Source of the DNA: Diphasiastrum complanatum
Lineage: Eukaryota > Streptophyta > Lycopodiopsida > Lycopodiales > Lycopodiaceae
Reading direction: 5' to 3'
DNA: 64,000 bases
NCBI GenBank assembly: GCA_029204225.1
Contig: CM055096.1
Location: forward strand, 63,889,240-63,953,239
Shown here: in pieces, positions 36,101 to 45,918 of the stretch
Layout of the letters: each line of letters starts with the position of its first letter
Position numbering within the stretch: position 1 is the stretch's first letter
Program-made: the position numbers and the translations under genes
Notes under the pieces: generated by a model
Seen by the model: only the letters and a program-made list of their open reading frames with translations
What the model was told of the DNA's origin: nothing
Database searches by the model: none

Positions 36101-38575
36101 GGTGCAAAGACACAGGCACGACTGTGCCAGATGAGTTGTGTACCTAGTTTAGAACATGTTAAAGGCATGATGATAAAATGCTGACTACTAGTGAGGAAAT
36201 GCATGAAAAAACAAATGTAACGGAAATTTATCAACAAAACTGACAATGTAAAAGTACTAAAGTGATTCTATATGTATCACGGACTGGTGGAATTACTGTA
36301 AATAGGCAATGATGTATGAGATCTAGGCAAATATGCTCAGGAATGAAAGTTGGAGCACACTATGCTTGACAAGCAAAAGAGGAAGAAATGAACATGGTGG
36401 AAGAGAAAGATGCCTTGGAGGAAGTGCTTTTTTTGAAGAAAGAGAAGTGGACTTCAATTACAATCTAATATAAGGTACATAAACTCGTTTGCCGACCGAA
36501 GTATGGTAGATGTGGTAAAAAAGAATTACAATGTATTTGTTTTGACATCTATGTCAGTAATTTTCTTGTTTTTGACCACACAAGTGAGCAAAACAACCTG
36601 TTGAAATGGCTCATGCTTCATGCGAAAAATTTAATGTGCCACACAACTAATTCTAATTAGATTAGAGAAAAAATTGAGACGTCTTTGCTGCTACATAAAC
36701 AGGTATGTTTAGCAAAGTGGCTAATACTGAAATATGTGGTGAAGGAAATGCCAAATTTCCAATAGCATACTGAACATAGTTTGATAAGAGTTGATTAGAA
36801 AAAGAGCCCAAAAAAGCCTGTGCAAAAGAGAAATAGTGAGATGGCTCTCAATGGGAGAGGGGAGGGGAGCTTACCTCTTGAAGTTCACTGGCCAAAGATG
36901 ACTTTGATGAATAGGTCTATCTAGTAGCATTAGAACATCTGAAAGGCATGATGAATCATGATACGAGTTGAGTACTAAGGTCAAACTGCCTAAAAAAACT
37001 CAAATGAAATGGAATTTTGTCGACAAAGCTGCGGCAACAAGCAAATAGTTCCAAAATCATGGGGATTTTTGATAGAGAAGATAAGCAGTTTTGTCAATGA
37101 ATTGAGCACCCCTCAAATTTGGAACTTTTTGGAGAATGTTCAGCTTGATTGTAACTCAGATTGCCTTCTCACATCTTGCCTCTCTAAACCTCAAATGAGT
37201 AACAGTTGTTGGAGATTTGGCCCTCATTATTGAGGAAAATGTAGAGGCCAAGCATACAATCTATGGCGAAAACATCTTTTAACTTTCTCAAGCCCTAAAC
37301 CCTTTACTATTGTAGGCCTGATTTGTACTTGCTTCGTTTTCATCATTCTTGAAGTTTTAAGTTGATTGTATAACTTGACTATTCCCTTGCTGATAACTGT
37401 TCCGGTACAGGAGATGCATGATGCTGAACAGAAACTGAGAGCAGAATTGTATCAGTTACAAACACAACGGGCTGAACATGATAATGCCTTAAAAGAAAGT
37501 CAGATATCACAAATGGATGAAGCATCTTTCTTGTCTTCATCAACGATGCCAGCTGAAGAATTAGAGTTACAATCGATAAGAGAAGAACTTGTATGTATGA
37601 AACAAGTATTTGTCTTCATAGTCATTGATTGTGGGTAGCCTTTTTTGGAATGGAATGAATCTAATCTGCTCATTAATAAGGAATCCTGGGTTAGTCAAAT
37701 CAGCAAGTTGGATTTAGTGTTTAGGGTTCTTGGATGCTTTGTTTCAGGAATCTTGGCAGTCAAAAGTTAGTACACTGCAAGAGGAGCTATCCTTTCTTCA
37801 ACAAACTTCTTCAAGATGGCCTTCGTCAGGTATCAAGTGCACGAGCTGAAGGCGATTGTTTGGAATTTTTTTGTAAGGCATGATATAGAACAAGGAGTTT
37901 GCACCTTTGCATGTAAAACCATTGTAGCCAAATTATAACCTGACCTCTTAATTGCAAGTTTGTGGATTGAAGTGAGAGCACTCGAGTAACCCATCTGATA
38001 CTACATGCAGTTCAACGCGAGAAAGATTTAGAGCGAAGGTTGAGGAGTTTAACGGAACAATTGGTCGCTAAGCAGGTTAACTGTATCATATATTCATTTT
38101 GTTTCTATTCCTTCTTGTGTTCTTTTCATCTAGAGCAACTTCAGGATGGGCATAATAGAACTGACCTATTGTGCAACAGGCTCAGGCCGAGTCTTTGATT
38201 ATTGAGCGTGATGCTCTAGAACTTCAGGTTGAACAAGTGAATGAGGCTTGCCAGCATGTCTCTTCAGGTCGTGTCAACTACAGTACAAAGAGGAATAAAA
38301 TCAGTCGAGCCGGGTTTTCTCCGATTGCATCCTCTTTTGTAAGAGAACCTTCATCACATTTTCAACCTAGTAGTACAGCAGTGCGCCAAAGGGGTGCAAA
38401 AGGAGGTTTTTTTCATACCAGTTCTCCTGAGACAATAGATTCATTGGGGGATCGTGGAAGTGGGGCATCACGGAAAAGTTTTCTCTTTCGCTCTCTCGCA
38501 GTTGCTTATATTTTGGGTCTTCATTTTACTGTTTTTGTGGTACTCACAATTGTTGGTTTAAGTAAACTGCATTAA
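28957..38575 (+). CDS. Golgin-like coiled-coil tail-anchored protein
   Basis: Six exons join in phase: 28957-29253, 33024-33146, 37411-37590, 37748-37829, 38011-38075, 38180-38575. The total is 1143 nt, 380 residues plus stop, and every junction is GT-AG. Residues 1-30 are Gly/Ala-rich. About 35-260 are heptad-like and charged (QQEQMRRLDSRAWTLQREIQ, ANEKAQEAKELEACFE, EKDLERRLRSLTEQL), which predicts a coiled coil. Residues ~265-345 are Ser-rich and probably disordered. A single hydrophobic segment (~352-374, SLAVAYILGLHFTVFVVL) is followed by a five- or six-residue tail. This suits a tail-anchored Golgi or ER tether of the golgin-84/CASP type, but I cannot name the family with certainty. The ATG sits just after the GA-rich leader. 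Introns 1 and 2 contain transposon fragments. Confidence 0.82.
30056..30109. repeat. (AG)n microsatellite in intron 1
   Basis: About 54 bp of AG repeats preceded by a short GT run. Confidence 0.95.
31077..31459 (+). mobile_element. LTR plus primer-site remnant in intron 1
   Basis: A TGTTAAAAATT... to ...TTTTGACA segment (31077-31447) is followed directly by TGGTATTAGAGC, the initiator tRNA-Met primer site with one mismatch. This is the structure of an LTR and its adjacent primer site. The internal region is missing. The left LTR boundary is a guess from the TG. Confidence 0.5.
31730..31970 (-). pseudogene. Gypsy pol fragment in intron 1
   Basis: The minus strand reads VADALSRIGEVNELSFTEI, the junction between RNase H and integrase in chromoviruses, close to the same junction in elements B and C. 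Less than 250 bp remains, opposite to the host gene. Confidence 0.75.
33381..34038 (-). mobile_element. Duplicated LTR/primer-site junction in intron 2
   Basis: Two direct copies, 33381-33631 and 33787-34038, are about 85-90% alike by eye. In copy 2 GCTCTGATACCA (33856-33867), the reverse complement of the iMet primer site, abuts TGTTGGAAATTAGG. Each copy is thus the 3' end of an LTR plus leader of a minus-strand retrotransposon. Copy 1 has a decayed primer site at ~33450-33461. Confidence 0.65.
34570..35300 (+). pseudogene. LINE reverse-transcriptase fragment in intron 2
   Basis: Reads AMGQVGFRAHHSITELIFTV, then GVKQGCALCLTLLSLYID, both typical of non-LTR (LINE) RT. Further on are EGLDRHLDTL and a VMVFN-like stretch. 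The catalytic YADD has decayed to HPID. Frames shift repeatedly. It lies on the same strand as the host gene. Confidence 0.75.
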
Positions 38576-39600
38576 TCTGTTTGATCGAGGGAAAAAAATG
38601 AACTTTAGCCCTGACTGTGAATAGATGCATGGCATTGTAATGAACTAAACACAGATGTCCATACACATTCCTGGAGTTTCTCATGATCAAGATTATAGTG
38701 TAAAAAAAGCAATCATTACAAACTGACATAGCTGAATGATTATATTTGCATCACATCAACTAGTAAACATGTACAAAGAGCTATAATTTCAAGGAAGCAA
38801 CGGTTTTGACGCAATTTGAAATTTGAATGCACATTGCTATGTAACTATTCTAGTTTTAAAAGTATTTTGTCGAAGATCTCAGTGTATTAAAATTAAGCAG
38901 GATGTGTTGTATTGAAACTTAATAGACAACTCAATAGTCAAGTATTTCCTCAAATATTGGAAATGCTTCCATTCAATATTGTCTCATAGTTTCGCCTTCA
39001 GACTTGGTTTCTGGTAGCCTTTTTTTCCTTGAAATTAAGTTTTTTCTTTGGTTTTGAGATCACAAAGTGTTTGAGAACTAACTTGGCTTGCTTTGGTGGA
39101 ATTGGGCTTCAAGCATGATGCTTATGTTTGAGATGGTATGGCCTCTCTCTCTCTCCCCTGTTGCCTTGTGCTCCATCGGTCTCCTGCTACCTCGTGCTGC
39201 TGCTCCTCCACGGCCAATGACAGGTTTTGAAGCGATGCTTGCTCCTGCACGTTAGAACCTGCAGCAATCTGCATCTTCCATGGGGTTCATTCATCTGCAT
39301 GTCTTGGCATAACATGCTGCAGGAGCAGCCATTACATTGCAAGGCTCAAAACTACAGGATGCCTCTCCAATGCAAAATTTCGAGGTTGCTACATGAAATT
39401 CCTTCTACACTGGACAACAAGTGATTGAAATCTCAAATCTCTTCTTCTTCTCCATCTCCCACTTTTACTTCATCTTCTTTTGATCCCCTTTCTTCGTCCC
39501 CTTCATCCTATTTTTTCATAACTAACCTTAAAAATGCAATCCTAACACTATAATGCCAAAACGTCAATGCCTAAATGCAAGCTAACATCCATCCACGCAT
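38576..39600. other. Spacer downstream of the golgin-like gene
   Basis: Presumably starts with the 3' UTR of the golgin-like gene. No further gene is recognised. A short CT run lies near 39140. Confidence 0.5.
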
Positions 39601-39849
39601 CATAAACATGCTAAAAATGAAAAATTGGCATAACTCACCAAGCAACGGCGCCAAAATTGCATTACTATCCACCTTAAACTCTAGATCTAAGCACTTGCAA
39701 AGCATCAAGAATGGAAGAGGATTCTTTACATGTCACGCAGAAGTTCGTTCCCATGAAAGCGATAGCATAGTTCAAATTCATATACATGCTTATGATTCAA
39801 CATTTATCACTATGATCCATTACCCCTAATCACCAAGATCAGGCTTACT

Positions 39850-39850
39850 T

Positions 39851-39908
<58 letters not shown>
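39850..39908. repeat. (CT)n microsatellite
   Basis: About 59 bp of CT repeats with one TTT interruption, inside copy 1 of the repeat pair. Copy 2 has only a short CTCTCTCTC at the matching place. Confidence 0.95.
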
Positions 39909-39912
<4 letters not shown>

Positions 39913-40217
39913 AAATAGAAACAATCCCAACAATTAGCAAATCCAAATAACATAAAAATAACAAGAAAACATGAGAGATAGAGCAAGAAAGAAGAGTAAG
40001 GACATCTAAATGCAATTTGGTAGAGTTTTCACCTTCTTGATTGAACATAAAAAATGAATTACAAAGCATTATTATATATAGTGGATTTTAGGGCACTTGT
40101 TATCAAAGCCTATTGGCCAAATCTTAATTCCATCTTTATTTGAATTTGAATTTTGGAAGGAACCTATTTTAATTTTTGCAATTAGCCACATAATGGCCAT
40201 TACAATGTACAAGGTGC

Positions 40218-40300
40218 AATCATAGCGAATGGAAATGTAGTCAAGACTTGTAAGTATACAATCATAGCAAACGGAAATGTAGTCAAGATCTATAAGTATT
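40218..40300 (+). repeat. ~41-bp tandem repeat, two copies
   Basis: CAATCATAGC(G/A)AA(T/C)GGAAATG...TCAAGA occurs twice in a row with few differences. Confidence 0.7.
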
Positions 40301-40359
40301 CAGCCACAAAAGCTATAGATCTATTGTCCTTCTTGGTTTAATATTATGATGGTTAGGTG

Positions 40360-40555
40360 CTTAGAAGACCGTTCCGACCAAAATGGGTCGAAATGTTCCG
40401 TACGTTCCGAAACATTCCTGGTTGGAACGATATTCATATAAATTTAATTATTAATTATTTATATGAATTAAATCCTTAGTTAAAAAAATGTATATTTATT
40501 TTTTAAGGGCATCGTTCCGGAACAGAACACGTTTCGTTCCGGAACAGGCAACTAA
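40360..40555. repeat. GTTCCG-rich hairpin element
   Basis: A perfect 12-bp inverted repeat ATTCATATAAAT / ATTTATATGAAT (40432-40443, 40457-40468) has an AT-rich loop. Left of it are CCGTTCCGACC, TGTTCCGTACGTTCCGAAAC and GGTTGGAACG. Right of it are CGTTCCGGAACAG (twice) and ACACGTTTCG. The composition contrasts with the AT-rich surroundings. It could be a miniature inverted-repeat element. Confidence 0.5.
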
Positions 40556-43080
40556 GGTTAGGTGTACTGGAACCTTGTATATTATTCTTTCAGCAATTCA
40601 AACTATATGAAAATGGCCTCTTCCCAAAGGATATACTAGTTGAAGATATGAGTGACAAACCATATAATGCAGACAAAACCGGTGATATGTTGATATACAC
40701 TTCCTCTCAAAGATTGGAAATGCATTAAAAGTGAGCTGTCAGTCTTGTAGTGGCAATTACAATGTTGTGTGGGAATAAATGACATTTTTTCTCTTGCATG
40801 TAGAAAGGTTGCTCAAAACAACTGATTTTTACAATATGAAAGTTGATCACACTTTTGTGTAAACCTCAAATTGACATACGGTCACGTCAAGCTAGAATCA
40901 TGTATACTTTTTTCTTGCATTAGTATGAAATATACAAAAAACCAATGCTAGGAGTTAAAAATGATGAGAATGGATTAAAAAAATATTTGTGTTGTGGAGA
41001 ATATTCTACACTCCTAAGATAGGACCTAGATAGAAATATTAAAGTCTTTAAGACGAAAATGAACAGTTATAAGAGAGATACATAGTTCACTGTGTTAATT
41101 TTCAAATTTAGTCTAATGAATAAAAGATTACATGATGTCAAACCATGGTAGAAAGGAATATTCATGGATAGAAAAGTGGTCTTTGAAGATTATACTTGAT
41201 GCAAATGCAAAACAAAGAGGAAATATTTCTAGCAATAAAATGACAAGACAACCAATATTTAATGCATCAATATTTACCACTTGATGCGAGGAAGAGCTAC
41301 TATTGCTATGCTAATTTCAATTACAACTTGTCCAATGTTATTAAATCTTGACTCAAAGTCTATGAAATATGCTAAAACAACTCAAATTACATCACATAAT
41401 GATGTTGGAGTTCCACCAACAAGATTGCAATATCCGCATAGTGCATGACAAATTTTTCATTTTGGAGAATTCAAGATTTGCAAGCTTGGCTATTTATAGG
41501 ATAAAATATTGCAATTTTTGCTTGTGTATCTCGATTGCATCTTCCTAGAGTCAATAATAAGAACTTGGTCTTTTTGGTTTGATCAAACCTCCTCTAGGTC
41601 AAATTACACGAGATCAATCGGCTACACCTAAGGAAATTGGTCATTATCTTGGTATAGGTACAAACATGTATCCATTGTCATCATTGCTTGGCCAACATGC
41701 AAAAGAGACCGTCGAAGGCCTGCCCATTGATGAGTTGATTAAAAAGGTAGGTCGATTTGTAGGAGTGTTTCTTGATATCAAATTTGAACTAGCTCCATAG
41801 ATCTTTTTGTGGCTTTCAAATTGAAATGCTAATAGTGATAGCCCAAAGCTCTTGTGAAAGTTTGACCATGCATGACAATAAGGTCCTTTGGCTACCTGTA
41901 GTGGGCATTTCCTATCCTTCTCTCAATCCTAGATCCAAGCACACAAGCATCAAGGAGATGATGAGGATTTGTCGTTCCCATGAAAGCAATAGCATATTTC
42001 ATAATCCAGCATGTGTAAATGATTCATGTCTAACACTAAGCATTAACACAACATCCATTAACACTAGATCCACAACAATGATAAAGAATTATTCTTCTCT
42101 CTCTCCCTTTATCTCTCACAACAAGCATAAGAATAATTAATCCCAATAAGCATCAAATCCAACAATTGGCAAATCCAAAAAAAACATGAGAGTTAGAGGA
42201 GGAAAGTTGGAGAGCAAGGACATTCCATATCTATTTCATAAGAGGGCCAACTTGCTTGTATTGAAATGAAGAGAATATGTACAAATGATTCAAATTTACC
42301 ACTATATATAGTGAATTTTAGGGCTTTGGCCTCAAATTCTATTGGCCAATTTCTACCTCCCTAACTATTTGAATTTGAATTTTAGCGGGAACCATTTTGA
42401 AACTTGATGCGAACCCCTTTTATTCACTAACTTGACTGTTAGGTCTTGCGACGTTAAAAGTTTCGCAAAAAGGCCTAAAGTCCTTTTATTAACTTGTAAC
42501 TAATCAAATAAATATGTGATCATCGGGTTGAACTTACACATACAGGAGGGTGCCAAATCCCTCTCACTTAATAACTATGGTTAGGGTTGCCTCGATATCT
42601 GCAAACCCTCCAGCAATATTCTCCATCAAAATTAGTGGCGGTCCCACGACACCTCGCGAAATTTATTACTCTGGACACAGGTTGGCCTCTCGTCTAACCT
42701 TTATAAGGCGATATTAAACTTTTTCCATGAACTCCAGGCGCTCCATATTGAAATCGGTTTTGTGCAAAAAAAAAAAAACACTTATTTGCACCACAAAATC
42801 CACACAAATTTCCATTCTTTCTACCCATTCACTTGGTGACTTTGAAGGTGTGCATGCACATGCCAACATGTCTTGCATACCACCTGATATTGGTCGATTA
42901 ATAGGAATTGTCTATGGTAGGGTTCATCGATCATTGGTTGTGACATCAAGCACAAAATTTTCACAATCACATTTTCTTACCTACAAGAACAGACATCAAA
43001 CAACAATTATTTTGTAATAAAGTATATTATTATAAAAGTAAAAGTGACTATATCTTCATAAGTGTCGCAAACAGATAGAC
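40556..43080. other. Spacer without recognisable genes
   Basis: Apart from copy 2 of the repeat pair, I see only short chance frames. Confidence 0.45.
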
Positions 43081-43084
43081 TGAT

Positions 43085-43830
43085 CTAATTATCATGATAT
43101 GATCTTCAATGTCTTGAGCATTTGTTGGGTTTGTTGAAGGACTCACTTGATAAGGGTTTGTTGGTGAAGGCCTCCTCCACATATGATCTTTGACTATGTG
43201 TCTTTTGTGATATTCAAATCCTTTGCAATCGGCATAATCACAACGAATTTTCTCATCCCATTGATCCAGCTACATAAAACAAACGAAATATATTATTATT
43301 ATAATTTTTAGGCTTTTAACTATGGTCAGAGTTTAGATATGAAAAATATCATGAAATTTAGAAATCATATGTTATGGAATCCAAGAAATTAAAGAACTAA
43401 TTATAATGGCAAAAAAAAATCAATATGAGCAAACATAATGAAAAGTATTTTATCATACTCATCCAAAAAGATGCGGATATCATCTTTGTGTCTCGTAAGG
43501 GACAACTGGAGACCTGGAATGTGATATGGGTCAATCGCTTCTTGAAGTGTTGGATGAACTCGACCTGCATGGACTCTTTTCAATAATAACATTGTAACCC
43601 TAAGTATTTTGGTTAGCCACACAAATCTATGGTACAAGAGAATTATAAGAGAGCAACAAACACAATATATAGAAAGAGTGTATATTTATAACTTGACCCA
43701 TATCATGTGAAACGGTGTGGTTCTCATGTGATCATGAGTACTAGGTTGTGCTGATGCTAAAGATGTAGTGGTTGGCTCACAAGAAGCAACAACATTTGTA
43801 GTTATCCTAGTGCCTTGCGAACCCTGTCTA
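43085..43830 (-). other. Unidentified ORF pieces, possibly spliced
   Basis: Minus-strand pieces include HPTLQEAIDPYHIPGLQLSL and RIFLDEYDKIL (43637-43401). After an intron-like AT-rich gap ending TTTATGTAG at ~43271 comes LDQWDEKIRCDYADC, KGFEYHKRHIVKDH, a C-x4-C-x5-H-x6-H pattern like a C2H2 zinc finger. The phases do not join cleanly. It may be a decayed gene or transposon protein. I cannot name it. Confidence 0.25.
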
Positions 43831-44243
43831 CATACATCTCTACCACAGATTAGAGAATTTCTAAAATCTATTTAAATAAGATGGTGCCTTGTTTCGTGAC
43901 GAAAAGGTTTTTTGGAGGATATGCCATGCCTAGTGTCCGGGGATTATGTCCTAGGTATCATTCATGAGTTTGAGGTTGGCAATCGATGGTAACAGGCCAA
44001 AGCCGAGGGAGCGACGAAACATGCTACGAGATGAAAGCCAGCGTTAAATAAAGGATACTTAACATACCGTTGCAGATGGATAGTTAACAGTAAACGTTTT
44101 TGTGAGGCCATGCATCAAGCATAACATACCACGTGTATGTTTTTCCCTTTGATAACTTTCACAAGTGCTAAGGGGATAATTCCCCAATTTCCTTTGCACA
44201 AAAAAGACGGAGAGAGAGGGAAAGGGAGTACGCTCTCTTGTGT

Positions 44244-44390
<147 letters not shown>

Positions 44391-44601
44391 GAATTGAGAA
44401 TTGATTAGTCTTTGCTTGGATTGATTGCTTGTTTCAGCCTTTATTTTAGTTGGGTTGTGTTTGGATTGATTGATTGCTTCAGCTTTTACTTTAGGTGAGT
44501 CGCAAGAAGAGCAGGTTGCATGCATGCAGGCAAGCCTTGGTTTCTGACACTTTGGATCAATCTGTTTCTGCTGCTGTTGTGAAGAAAACAACAAAAGCGG
44601 T

Positions 44602-45918
44602 ATGGCGGATGGAGGAGGAGAGACAGACAAGAACATCGAAATTTGGAAGATTAAGAAGCTGATCAAGGCACTGGAATCTGCTCGGGGCAATGGCACCAGC
44701 ATGATCTCCCTCATCATGCCGCCGCGAGATCAGGTCTCCCGCGTTGCAAAGATGCTGGGCGATGAATTCGGCACCGCATCCAACATCAAAAGCAGAGTCA
44801 ATAGACAGTCAGTGTTGGGCGCCATCACATCCGCGCAACAGCGGCTCAAGCTTTACAACAAGGTGCCCCCCAATGGCCTTGTCCTCTACACAGGGACGAT
44901 CGTCACAGATGATGGCAAAGAGAAGAAAGTGACAATCGATTTTGAACCTTTCAAGCCAATCAATGCCTCGTTATATCTGTGTGATAATAAATTCCATACT
45001 GAGGCGCTTAATGAATTGCTGGAGTCGGATGATAAGTTTGGATTTATTGTGATGGATGGAAATGGCACGCTGTTCGGAACCCTAAGCGGGAATACTCGGG
45101 AGGTTCTTCATAAGTTTACGGTGGATCTGCCGAAGAAGCATGGGCGTGGCGGGCAGTCGGCACTGCGGTTTGCTCGGCTTCGAATGGAAAAGCGGCACAA
45201 CTACGTGCGGAAGACAGCGGAGCTTGCCACACAGTTTTTTGTGAATCCAGCCACTAGTCAGCCTAATGTGTCAGGGTTGATCCTCGCCGGATCGGCGGAT
45301 TTCAAAACTGAGCTGAGCCAGTCGGACATGTTTGATCCGCGGCTTCAAGCAAAGGTGCTCAACGTCGTGGATGTTTCCTACGGCGGCGAGAACGGATTCA
45401 GCCAAGCAATAGAGCTTTCATCTGAAATCTTGGCCAATGTTAAGTTTATTCAAGAAAAGCGACTGATTGGAAAATATTTTGAAGAGATCAGTCAGGACAC
45501 GGGGAAGTATGTTTTCGGGATTGACGATACCCTGAAGGCATTGGAGATGGGTGCCGTTGAAACCCTAATTGTTTGGGAGAACCTTGAACTGAACCGCTAT
45601 GTGCTAAAGAATGCGGTTACAGGGGAAAGTATGATAAAGCACCTGAACAAAGATCAGGAGGCCGATCAGTCTAGTTTTCGTGATGCGGAGACGCATGCGG
45701 AGCTCGAAGTGAAAGACAAAACGGCCTTGTTGGAGTGGTTTGCAAACGAGTACAAGCGATTTGGCTGCACTTTGGAATTTGTGACGAACAAATCGCAGGA
45801 GGGTTCACAGTTCTGCCGGGGTTTTGGTGGAATTGGAGGCATCCTGCGTTATCAGTTAGATATGCGCACATTCGATGAGCTATCTGACGATGGAGAAATG
45901 TATGAAAACTCTGACTAG
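44602..45918 (+). CDS. eRF1: Eukaryotic peptide chain release factor 1 (eRF1)
   Basis: 438 residues, one exon, the usual length for plant eRF1. eRF1 reads all three stop codons in the ribosomal A site and triggers peptidyl-tRNA hydrolysis in the cytosol with the GTPase eRF3. Domain 1 carries NIKS at residues 61-64 and YLCDNKF at 125-131 (the YxCxxxF motif), both in stop-codon recognition. Domain 2 has GRGGQ with GGQ at 183-185, the catalytic loop in the peptidyl-transferase centre, followed by the conserved [16 protein letters not shown]. The C-terminal eRF3-binding domain ends in an acidic tail ([13 protein letters not shown]). No stop or frameshift is seen. Codon use is GC-richer than the surroundings. 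The start is fixed by the conserved MADG... N-terminus. Plant eRF1 genes are often intronless in the coding region, so this is not evidence of retroposition. Confidence 0.98.
   Translation: MADGGGETDKNIEIWKIKKLIKALESARGNGTSMISLIMPPRDQVSRVAKMLGDEFGTASNIKSRVNRQSVLGAITSAQQRLKLYNKVPPNGLVLYTGTIVTDDGKEKKVTIDFEPFKPINASLYLCDNKFHTEALNELLESDDKFGFIVMDGNGTLFGTLSGNTREVLHKFTVDLPKKHGRGGQSALRFARLRMEKRHNYVRKTAELATQFFVNPATSQPNVSGLILAGSADFKTELSQSDMFDPRLQAKVLNVVDVSYGGENGFSQAIELSSEILANVKFIQEKRLIGKYFEEISQDTGKYVFGIDDTLKALEMGAVETLIVWENLELNRYVLKNAVTGESMIKHLNKDQEADQSSFRDAETHAELEVKDKTALLEWFANEYKRFGCTLEFVTNKSQEGSQFCRGFGGIGGILRYQLDMRTFDELSDDGEMYENSD

Larger units (their letters stand above)
39650..42440. repeat. Pair of ~0.55-kb direct repeats
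   Basis: Copy 1 (~39650-40200) and copy 2 (~41910-42440) share, in order, CTAGATC(T/C)AAGCAC, CGTTCCCATGAAAGC, CCAACAATT(A/G)GCAAATCCAA, AACATGAGAG, ATTTTAGGGC, TATTGGCCAA and ATTTGAATTTGAATTTT. The sequence between them is non-coding. This looks like the LTRs of a decayed non-autonomous element, or two copies of one dispersed repeat. Confidence 0.65.

Noticed and set aside
44602-45918. eRF1 as a processed retrogene
   Set aside because: Plant eRF1 coding regions are often intronless. No poly(A) tail or flanking duplication is seen and the frame is intact.
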